From NCBI RefSeq assembly GCF_000372725.1, contig NW_005200623.1, forward strand, positions 1 to 64,000: a stretch of 64,000 bases of DNA. Direction: 5' to 3'. Positions 20,606 to 28,948 of this stretch are shown here, piece by piece; the stretch's first letter is position 1; the number at the start of each line of letters is the position of its first letter. This DNA comes from Emiliania huxleyi CCMP1516 (taxonomy: Eukaryota > Haptophyta > Isochrysidales > Noelaerhabdaceae). The position numbers were made by a program, and so were the translations under genes. Under the pieces are notes generated by a model, which had not been told where the DNA came from, ran no database searches, and saw only the letters and a program-made list of their open reading frames with translations.

Positions 20606-20699
20606 GGGCCGAGAGGGCCGAGAGGCGGGGTCGGTGACCCGGGGGCATGGGCGGTGCGGCCCGCGCCGCGCGCGGGCGCGTGGCAGCCCGTGAGGGCCG

Positions 20700-21720
20700 A
20701 GATCGCGTCCGTACTTCGACGTAGTATGGGCCCCCGGGGGCCCTCTACAGCAGCGGCGAAGTGAGCGTGTTTGTGGTGTTGGTGTGGCGTCTGAGCTTGG
20801 ATCTGTGACTAAAGCCGGTTACCACTGATGGATCCCCACCCGAATAACACACAGTGAGCGCCCCAGCGCTTCACTACGCCCTCCGCGCGAAATCGCTAGT
20901 GGTGCTTTGTGGTAGTATATTGTACTTTTGAGTAGTATGGGTACGGTTCCCGAGACCGCGTTAGCACTGCATCCGGCGCGGGCACCCAACGCGCTTCATT
21001 GCTGCCCGGTACGACTGTACTGATCTGGCTTGCGCACCAGTGCTGGCAGGCTCACACCATAGTGCTCCCTTGCCTGCTGGTTGTATGTAGGCAACAATAC
21101 CCTTGGCCTTGCTGGCAAGCTTCACCTCGCGAGCTGCCTCGATGGGGTGCCGAGGCATAGAGATTAGAGTCTCGCCTACACTGCGGCACAGACACCTGAT
21201 GAGGACAGCATGATACCACATGAATCTGCCCAGTTGCAGCAAATTCTACTGAACAGTTGTGAGTTGAGGGCTGGCGAGAGAGACCGTTACAGTTGTAAGG
21301 AGCGCGAAACGCGCGAGGAAGCCGCGGGCTGCGGGCTCATAAGAAGAAAAAGTTCTGGAAAGCGAGACTCCTTGTTATCCATAAAAGAGCCACATACACT
21401 GATATGTCAACCGGCGCAGATATGCGACGAGAGCCGGCGCCGTTTTTCATTGCCTGATTCTAACGAGACACAGAGCAGCGGCACGGGCGTTGCCGATCGA
21501 ACACGGATTGCTGAGGGTCATGCACAATTCGTGCGGTTATGGGCTGCAAAACATGCAAACGACAGGCCACGCCACGTGCGCCACCATATCCAGCTGCGCA
21601 GCGGCAACGACTGCCGAGGCGCAGGCCGAGCCGCAGCCTACCGATGCCCCGCCGACATGCGGCATTGGCCAAAATGCTGGGCATCTCAGGTTGAGGAAGG
21701 CAACTTGAAATAGCAAGGAG
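20700..21720. other. Unassigned region
   Basis: No confident gene on either strand. TAGTATATTGTACTT followed by GTAGTATG occurs near 20911 and also near 19641, which hints at a dispersed repeat end. Confidence 0.35.
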
Positions 21721-21721
21721 C

Positions 21722-21935
21722 ATCCTAGAATGCAAAGGGGTAACTCCAGATGCTAGCGCATTCACGAATGCAGTTCGCATTCCAGGATGGTCGACGCATC
21801 CTGGAATGCGTGGACCATCTTTGGAATGCGGTGTGCATCTTGAAATGCGAAAAGTCAACTCGGCATTCTGAGTTGAAAAATGCAATCTGAATTGATTTTT
21901 TGCAACTCAAAATGCCCTCAGCATCTCAAATTGCG
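21722..21935. repeat. Cluster of diverged GCATTCC/GGAATGC motifs
   Basis: Many GCATCCTGGAATGCG-like imperfect palindromes occur within about 200 bases, for example at 21722, 21774, 21801, 21833 and 21860. Spacing is irregular and the region is AT-richer than its neighbours. It could be a degenerate satellite or a dense binding-site cluster. Confidence 0.6.
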
Positions 21936-21953
21936 GGTTCCCCGCCCCTGACG

Positions 21954-22714
21954 CGTATAGCTATATAGGGTGTGACACAGCTCACAGAACGACGGACGAC
22001 GGCGCGGCCCGGGCGGACCGCGCGGTGCGTGGCTCCTCCTAGGGAGAGCGCGCCGTGCGCGCACGTGCCGCTCTCCATACCCTCTCCGGCCGACTGACAA
22101 CACACCGGGGCCGAGCCGCCGGCCAACGCCCCGATGCCGGTGCACGGCGAGGAGCTGCGCGTTGGTAGGAAGGAGTCCTCGACACACACACGACACTCAG
22201 CCAGCGCTGGCTGCCACACATCCCGGGTGAGCGCGTACGGCACCACGTCACTCGGCAGCAGGCCACTGTGGAGCGCCACGACGGTCAGCGCGTGCCCAAT
22301 GTGGAGCACGCTGACCGTCGACTGCTGACCGAGCAAGGTCAGGCCCAGAGTCAGTCAGTCAGTCAGTGTTACACACGTCCTAGCATGGACGACGGGGCAC
22401 ACGCACTCGCGGAACACAGGGCATTACACACGAGGCGTTGTGTGTGCGTTCGCAGGGAAAGGCATCACCACAGACAAAAGCAAGGTCAGGCCCAGAGGGG
22501 CACTCAGAATGGGAGCCACCCCGAGCGCTCCTCGGCCTGCCTTCGCAGCGCCTTTGCGGTGTGGAGGAAGTCGGTGGCGGCGTCCGCCAGGTCCTCGGAC
22601 TTCTCCGCGAGCCTAAGACCGCCACTCTGAACAGTAAGTCTCCGCGGCCGCGGCCGCGCGGCTTTGCGTGGCAGCGCCGCCCGCTGATCTTCTCTCCCCG
22701 CTCGACGAGAGCCT
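21954..22714. repeat. Segmental duplication, copy 2
   Basis: Matches 17012-17778. It spans the 3' flank and the second exon of the repeat/R-SNARE gene and the first bases of its exon 1. Small indels, such as seven bases missing near 22105, show that the copies have diverged. Confidence 0.85.
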
Positions 22715-23258
22715 GCCGGTTGTCCGACGACACTGCAACCGCCGCGGCAAGGGGAATCTCCGCGTCGGCGCGGGTGGTCATGACCCAGTCCTCGTCAGCT
22801 GCGGCGTGGTGGGCAGGCCGAGGCGCATCGAGGGCCTCCACGTACGCCTCCAGTTTGCTGCGCGCAGCCGGGGGCGGGTAGGCGTAGAACTGCAGGCCCT
22901 TGCGCTCCTCGTCCTCCCACGGCATACCCGTATGAAAGGTTAACTGCCTCAGCTTCGGGTGCCAGTAGTCAAAGACGGGCACACGGCCAGGTCCTGGGTC
23001 GGGAAACGCCCAAAACTGTAAGCCCTTTCGCTCTTCGTGTTCCCAAGGCTCGCCCGTGTGAAACGTGAGCTGTCGCAGCCGAGAATGCCAGAAATCGAAC
23101 ACAGGAACCGCGCCTTCAATTTCGCGTGCGAGCGCCACGAACTGAAGGCCTTTGCGCTCCTCGATGCCCTCCCACGACGCACCAGCGTGGAAAGTCAGCT
23201 GCCGGAGTTTCGGGTGCCACCAGTCCCACACCTCAACGCGGTCCTTCACGCTTGCCAT
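22504..23258 (-). CDS. Three-repeat protein with a C-terminal R-SNARE motif
   Basis: Exon 1 (22681-23258) encodes three ~45-residue repeats with the pattern V.VFD.WHPKLRQLTFHTG, then PWE.EERKGLQF.A. They loosely resemble the VPVYR.WNP...F.T repeats of DUF5648-type proteins. After a variable linker comes NRQALVERGEKIS. A 68-base GC-AG intron (22613-22680) joins this to exon 2 (22504-22612), which reads LAEKSEDLADAATDFLHTAK, then ALRRQAEERSGWLPF and TGA. The joined segment aligns without gaps to the second half of the VAMP/tomosyn R-SNARE motif, with the zero-layer arginine in VERGEK. The protein is 228 residues with no C-terminal membrane anchor, as in tomosyn. R-SNAREs act in membrane fusion. 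The repeats' function is unknown. ATG 23256-23258 gives the shortest model covering all repeats. Confidence 0.7.
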
Positions 23259-23582
23259 CGATGTTCTTTGCTGGGCGGCAAGGTCGTCGTCGTCCCAGCG
23301 AGCGAGCGGCGTGCGCGCAGGCGAGCGAGCAGCGTGCGCACGCAGCAGCCCCCGGAAAAAGAAAAGCGCGCACACAACAGAAAAGAGTTTTGAAGCGTGG
23401 TTTATTGATGATGATAGCATTATTGATGATGTCGCTCCGTCTCCGCGCTCCTGATCACTTTGCCTTGTCGCCGCGCCCACGCGGGCGACGCGGCCCGGCC
23501 GGATGCTTGGCGCACCGCACAGCTTGGTTGGTGCACCACCACGGGCGAAAAACGCTGGTATTGCTAAAAATCTCTCTCCGAG

Positions 23583-24122
23583 GATCGAGAGCAGTACCGC
23601 CACGAGCTCGGCGCCCAGCGCGCCGTCTACGAGCCGTGGGCAGCAGAGCGGGCGCGGGCGCGACGCGCGGAGGCGGAGGCGAAGCAGGCGCGGGAGGAGG
23701 AGGCGAGGCGGCAGGAGGCGGTGCGAGAGGAGGAGCGGCGTAGGCTGTCGGCGGAGCGCGAGGCGGCGAAGGAGGCGGCGCGAAGGCAGGCGGACTCGGC
23801 TCTTGTCGAGCGGCTGCTCTCGCAGGCGCAGCGGCCACGCATTACCGAGAGCGACGCCGCCGATTGGCCGCCGCCGTACCCGTACCAGCGGCGGTGCAGA
23901 GGGCATGCGTGCGCGTGCAAGCGGTACGTCTACATGTCGCACCTGGCCGACTTGTGCCCGCGCCGCTGCAAGCTCAAGGACCCGTTCGCGTGCCGAGGAA
24001 CCCACAAGGATCCGTGGGCGTGCGAGAGCCCGTGCGACGGCGAGCGGGTCCACTTCTCGATGAGCTTATGGTACGCGCAGGTCACCGGTGAGCCGTGGCT
24101 ACGAGATTCAGGTCCGATTTGA
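23583..24122 (+). CDS. Coiled-coil and Cys-rich protein, 3' exon
   Basis: The frame opens after a likely acceptor (TCTCTCTCCGAG, AG at 23581-23582), because a stop lies at 23565. A strongly charged helix follows (EDREQYRHELG, then REEERRRLSAEREAAKEAAR). A Cys-rich C-terminal part then has CRGHACACKRY, LCPRRCKLKDPFACRG and WACESPCDG, eight or more cysteines that could bind metal. No family is recognised. The 5' exon was not found, so the model is partial. Confidence 0.55.
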   Translation, partial: DREQYRHELGAQRAVYEPWAAERARARRAEAEAKQAREEEARRQEAVREEERRRLSAEREAAKEAARRQADSALVERLLSQAQRPRITESDAADWPPPYPYQRRCRGHACACKRYVYMSHLADLCPRRCKLKDPFACRGTHKDPWACESPCDGERVHFSMSLWYAQVTGEPWLRDSGPI

Positions 24123-24554
24123 GGCGGCCTTCTCGCGGTGGCGACCGCTTGCGTGGCGATGTGACCGGCCGAAGAGGCCTCGCGTGGAGGATGGCGATGC
24201 GAGTGGGTCGGAGGGTGACGACGAGTAGCTTTGGTGACGGATCTCTGACTCTGTAAAGTGTACGTGTACCTACAGTATGTTGACTATTTCGTTTGTAGGT
24301 TAGCATAGGACTTGTTGCGAGCTGTAGCTTGTCAGCTTGCTGGGCCGCGAAGCGCCCTAAAATTTTCAGCGTTACTACATACATACATACCTCTCGCTGA
24401 AAATTTTAGGGCGCTTTAATTCTCACTCGAATCCGGAATGCGTGTGCGTAGTACGTGGTGCGTAGGCCCTCTCCGACACCTTGGGCGTGCGAATGCATAA
24501 AACGTACCTCCTATTAACGTACTTGTGGCGGTTTCGTGTTCACATGCGCAGAGT

Positions 24555-25820
24555 ATGCGACGCTCGTTCTTACGCTCGGCCGCAGCCATCGGCTCGCTGG
24601 CTGGACTGCGGACGCTTGGAAGGACGAGCTGTCAGCCCGCTCTGCCTTCGCCAGACACGCCAGAATCGCGACCCGTGCGCGGAGACGAGGACAGCCGCCG
24701 CTGCACTCGGCTTGCGCTCATGGACATGTGCCAGCACGAGGGCAAAGGCGCCAACATGCTACAGATTCTTGCCGAGCGCGGAGCCGAGTCGATCGTGGAT
24801 CTTCGGTCGCCGAGCCGCAAACTGAAATGCAGCCAGAACGCCTCCGACTATGCTGATGCTCTCCAAGCGCTCGGCGCGGCGGGCGTGCAATACACGTGCA
24901 TCGACTTGCCGGAGGGCGATGATGCCCAAGCGATTGCAAACGAAGTTTTACCTTTGATGCGGCCGCTGGGAATCCAAGCGGTGATCAACGGCAGCTTTGA
25001 CGATGTCGTCGAGGTGGCAGACCTCATTTCTGAGCGCCTTTGCCCTGAGACCACAAACGGTTACCGCCTCAGCGAGGCGCGACACGATAAGGCGCGGATG
25101 CATGAGGTTGTCGACGAGGCCGGACTGAGGTCCTTGCGGTCTGTCGAGGTTCACTCGTACGCCGCCGCGGTGGCCCACATGCGAGAGGGGCGCGCAGCTT
25201 GGCCGGTGGTGCTCAAACCCCGCCGCGCGGGCGGCACCTTCGGCGTCAGCGTGTGCCACAACGAAGATGAGCTGCGTTCCGCGATCGAAAACACCATCGG
25301 CAAGACGAATCCGTTAGGCGGCACGATTGACACGCTCCTGCTGCAGCCTTACGTGCGCGGCACAGAGTACGTGGTCAATGTGGCGTCGCGCAACGGGACG
25401 CACATGGTGACAGACGCGTGGATGAGCCAAAAGAAGTGCAGCGGCTCACTCATCCTCTACCAGCGGGAGGACCTGGTGCGATCCTCGTCCGACGTGCAAG
25501 GGGTTGTGGACTATGTGAAGCAGACGCTCGATGCCCTCGGCATCCGAAACGGGCCTTCGCACACTGAGGTGATGCGCACCGACGAGGGCGAGGTGGTCCC
25601 TCACCACCACCGTCCGGCGCACCCTCGCCACCACCATCCGACGTGCCCTCGCCGCCACCATCTCCTGCTGCGCCCTTGCCACTGCCACCGTCCTTTGCGC
25701 CCTTATCACCGCCTGCTGCTGCCTCGCCGCCGCCAACGGGCGACACCATTGAAGATGATGACGAGCCCGCTGCTGATGCGGGCGAAATCGGTTCAGGCGA
25801 CAACGGCATGGACGACGTAA
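24555..25820 (+). CDS. ATP-grasp superfamily ligase-like protein, probably truncated
   Basis: ATP-grasp enzymes join a carboxylate to an amine using ATP. The frame from ATG 24555 opens with a transit-like MRRSFLRSAAAIGSLAG. A Rossmann-like N-terminal domain follows, then ATP-grasp features: HDKARMHEVVDEAGL, WPVVLKPRRAGGTFGVSVC (the lysine strand and glycine-rich loop) and LLLQPYVRGTEYVVNV. GPSHTEVMRTDEGEVV closely resembles the region just before the catalytic E.N.R motif of L-amino-acid ligase-like members. There the homology stops at about 25602 and low-complexity His/Pro/Arg codons take over. The metal-binding E-x-N-x-R strand is missing in this frame. Either an unrecognised intron hides the end or the gene is truncated by the adjoining repeat. 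Confidence 0.75.
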   Translation: MRRSFLRSAAAIGSLAGLRTLGRTSCQPALPSPDTPESRPVRGDEDSRRCTRLALMDMCQHEGKGANMLQILAERGAESIVDLRSPSRKLKCSQNASDYADALQALGAAGVQYTCIDLPEGDDAQAIANEVLPLMRPLGIQAVINGSFDDVVEVADLISERLCPETTNGYRLSEARHDKARMHEVVDEAGLRSLRSVEVHSYAAAVAHMREGRAAWPVVLKPRRAGGTFGVSVCHNEDELRSAIENTIGKTNPLGGTIDTLLLQPYVRGTEYVVNVASRNGTHMVTDAWMSQKKCSGSLILYQREDLVRSSSDVQGVVDYVKQTLDALGIRNGPSHTEVMRTDEGEVVPHHHRPAHPRHHHPTCPRRHHLLLRPCHCHRPLRPYHRLLLPRRRQRATPLKMMTSPLLMRAKSVQATTAWTT

Positions 25821-25849
25821 TTGGCGATGCCGCCTCGGGCGAGGTCGCT

Positions 25850-25985
25850 ATCGATGCCGGCTCGGGCGATGCCGGCTCGGGCGATGCCGGCTCGGGCGAT
25901 GCCGGCTCGGGCGATGCCGGCTCGGGCGATGCCGGCTCGGGCGATGCCGGCTCGGGCGATGCCGGCTCGGGCGATGCCGGCTCGC
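25850..25985. repeat. 15 bp minisatellite (GGCTCGGGCGATGCC), about 9 copies
   Basis: Perfect 15-mers in tandem. In one plus frame they read GSGDA, giving an acidic tail that ends at 26017. They may be a repeat-derived extension of the ATP-grasp locus. Confidence 0.95.
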
Positions 25986-26114
25986 CCACCAGTTGTTTGT
26001 GTGCTCTCATCTTTTAACTGCCCATCCAATATATTTGTTCCGAGAGTGAATCTGAAATCTTTCTTGGCGAGCTGTGCTGATCCGGATGGTCTCACCCGGT
26101 GGGAGGCACCGAGG

Positions 26115-28640
26115 CGTCTAGGGCGCTCCACTCTACCTTAGCTCCTGAGGGGCGCGTGGTTTCAACCACGTAGTATGACTACAGCCCACGCCACAGACAC
26201 CCTCCCCACTCCTCAGACACGTGTGCACTCCCTCACCCTCTCCTCTCTCCTCTGTCTCTCCTCTGTCTCTCCTCTCCTTGTCTGTGCTGTCTGCCTGACT
26301 CAGGCACTCAATCTGCCGATGCGTGATTGTGTGTGGGCTGCTCCGAGAGGGCCCTGTGCGATCCGACGGGTAGGGAGTCTGTGCCCGGGCGGTGTCCGGT
26401 GCGGAGTCTCCTTCTGATCCCGCCTGTGATGTTGGGTGTGAGGTTTGTGGCGGCTTCGAACCCAAGGGGGGGAGCTGATCCCACTCAGTAACCAACTCTC
26501 AGGGGCAGTAGGTGGGCGAGCCTCGAGCGCGCTCATCTCGATCGTCAAGGCGTCGCTACGCGCGGTCTTCCGCGGGGGGAGCTTCGTCGACGGGTGCGGG
26601 ACCGCGGCGCAGCCAGCGTTGCGGCGATGCCTCCGGCTGCTGCGGCGAGTGGCTTGCTATATGTATCTTATTCGGACCCCCCTTGGCGCATTGTGATCCT
26701 TTCGTGCCAGGCTGCGGATTTCGGCCCGCCGTCCTCCGCTCGCGGCCGCCGCCCATGCGCTCGCGGGGCTACCCGACGCGGCTGGCCTCGTGCGATGGAC
26801 CCAGCCGAGGTGCCCAACCAGTTGGAGCGGCGCCGACGCGCTGCGCGCGACCACCAGCCAGCTTTTCGAGGGGCCCGAGGACGGTGCGCCGAAAGAGTAG
26901 ACACTCTCCGGTCCATCCGGAATTTTGTCGTTTTAGTTAGCACTGCTGCTGCAGACAGGGCCCGCGCGACCCCATGCCCTTCCCGGATCTCGTGTCCTGA
27001 GGCGTGACGTCACCCCGGTGACCGCCCACAGGTGGCTGTTCGCGCGCATCGCTCACGACGCCTTTGCGCGCCCGGTTTTCAGAGGGCTCCTGCGGCTCTC
27101 TCTCGTCGCGTGACCGCCGCCGACATCATGTGCTCGGTCGTCCCCGCCGGCGCGGAGCTGCGCCACGTCGAATTGTTCGGTAACTCGACCGCCGGCGCGC
27201 CCACCCTCGCCTCCCGCGCGCCTCACACCCAGTATTCTCCTCGCGCGCGGCCGACAAAGTAGGCACACGACCACCTCCCTCCCACTCACCCCCCTCACGA
27301 TGCACACCCCGTCCACTCTCGCCGGCAAGGCGCACGGAACGCCCAATTTGGGCTGGAAATGCCGCCGCCACGGGTTGGTGGCGCCCTCGGCAGCGGGGCA
27401 GCGCCACGCCGCGCAAAACTTGCGCGACAAACTTGCGACCTCTGTCCCTCGTATTCACCCCAGATTCTGCCCTATCCCGGCTCACCAGGTACCGCGAGCG
27501 GCGAGCCGCGCCAAGTTTGCTCCATTTCCGACAAGTTCATCCCGCCCGAACGCCGATCTTCGGCCGCCTGGAGGCCCAGGACGGGGCTCGGGACCGGCCA
27601 GGTGTGGAATCTCTACGGCGCTGCGGTGTATCTGCGCGCCCATGGCGCGTTCAGGGGTGCGCCGGAGGCGTGTGGACTGCGGGGCGCCGCGATAGCGCGG
27701 CGCCGACGATTGTGTCGGCTCACTGTCACACCGTCGACACGGTCACAGTGTGTGTGCAGTGCGTCCACTCCGGCGACCGTGACGCCGTCGGTTCTCGCCT
27801 ATACCGGCTAGTGTGGAGCTCTCAGTGTGGTCGCGTGTTTTACTAGTGATGCTGCACTAGGCGGCCTGTTTTTAGCAAAAAGCAGATACCACATCGCGTG
27901 TGGTCGTCGAAAAACCGCATGTTCGCCCGTCTGGGACCTCTTCGTACGGCTCCAAAAACCGCTCCTTAACGACGACTACGCGGCCCGGCGGTCGATCTGC
28001 GCCTTCTCAGCGGTGGAGGGGATGTGGGCGGTACGTGCGAACCGCGTGGTGCTGCGATGGCTTGACGAGTGCGACTCCCAGCGTCGACTCTGCGACCCCA
28101 CGGAGCCTCTGCTGCTCCGGGGGGGGGGGTCTGCAGACCACCCGGCCGAACTTCAGAGTCGCGGTGCTCCTCAAATACGGCTCAAACGCCCACGATGTTG
28201 TGGAGGGGACATATTCTGATGATCCTGGCCCGATTGGCTCGCTCAGAAAGCTTCTGGGCGATCGTTAAGGTTCGCTCCCCGCACACCGGCCCCGGAATAA
28301 GATACATCATATTGCTGCTCGCTGCGATTGCGAAAAACTCGTCTCGTCGCACACCTAGAGCTTATGCCCTGGCGAGATGTGAGGCGCATGCGCCCAGGAG
28401 GGGAGGGCGCATGCGTAACGACGCTGCTAGAGATGCCTTTCGGGGCCCAGAGATAAAACTTCTGATGCCATGCCGCGTGACCTAGTAGTGTCCCCAGCTA
28501 TGGGCGTGTCCACGTGTTGGAGCCAGGTGTGGTGTGGGCGCGAGAATAGCTCCGCCGTTAATGGAGGCAACCGATGCGAGTCGACTGGTGTGTGTCGTCG
28601 TGGTTTCGTATCAAGAATACTCACTCACACTGCTAGTATG
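26115..28640 (-). mobile_element. Family C repeat, split by a TIR element
   Basis: The outer parts (about 26120-26660 and 28311-28635) together match 42846-43690 in inverted orientation, where they are continuous. The right end reads, on the minus strand, AGTGAGTATTCTTGATACGA. The left end contains CTTAGCTCCTGAGGGGCGCG. The interruption coincides exactly with the TIR element at 26661-28310. Confidence 0.8.
26661..28310 (+). mobile_element. TIR DNA element of ~1.65 kb, copy 1
   Basis: Inverted ends ATGTATCTTATTC (26661-26673) and GAATAAGATACAT (about 28295-28307) bound an insertion into a family C repeat. TTGCT occurs on both sides (26654-26658 and 28312-28316), matching a 5 bp target duplication when compared with the uninterrupted copy near 43160. 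The interior resembles 58839-60136. A conserved frame (starting MVAC, DAALGG; 27827 on) encodes ~140 residues. Here an 11-G run near 28119 breaks it, while the other copy has 10 G and stays open. No transposase motif is recognised. Confidence 0.75.
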
Positions 28641-28948
28641 GGCACCCTCTAGAGATCACTACACTACTGATCCTGGTCATTAGAGCTGCCAGGGGGGTAG
28701 CGTCAGGAGCCGGTAGGAGTCAAAACCCCTCATATTTGAGACATCGTGGCCCATGTGCGCTCGCACAAGAACGAGCCAGTCACAGAGGGGTGAGCGGCAC
28801 CGGCACCGGCTAGCGCAGGGCGGGCGGGGGCGGGCGGGGGCGGGGCAAAGGAGATCTGACCAGTTTTAACTAAAGACGACAGAGAGTGCAGTTTCAGCTG
28901 GTTTATAGTTCCAATTTTCTGAATTCTCCTGCTGTGCCACCGACCTTC

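Noticed and set aside
23126..23743. Plus-strand 205-codon frame
   Set aside because: It is the shadow of the repeat/R-SNARE gene on the minus strand and its upstream region.
22380..24053. A single 557-residue minus-strand protein
   Set aside because: The N-terminal half is Arg/Leu/Pro low complexity antisense to the Cys-rich gene. The C-terminal part reads through the GC-AG intron and loses the SNARE motif.
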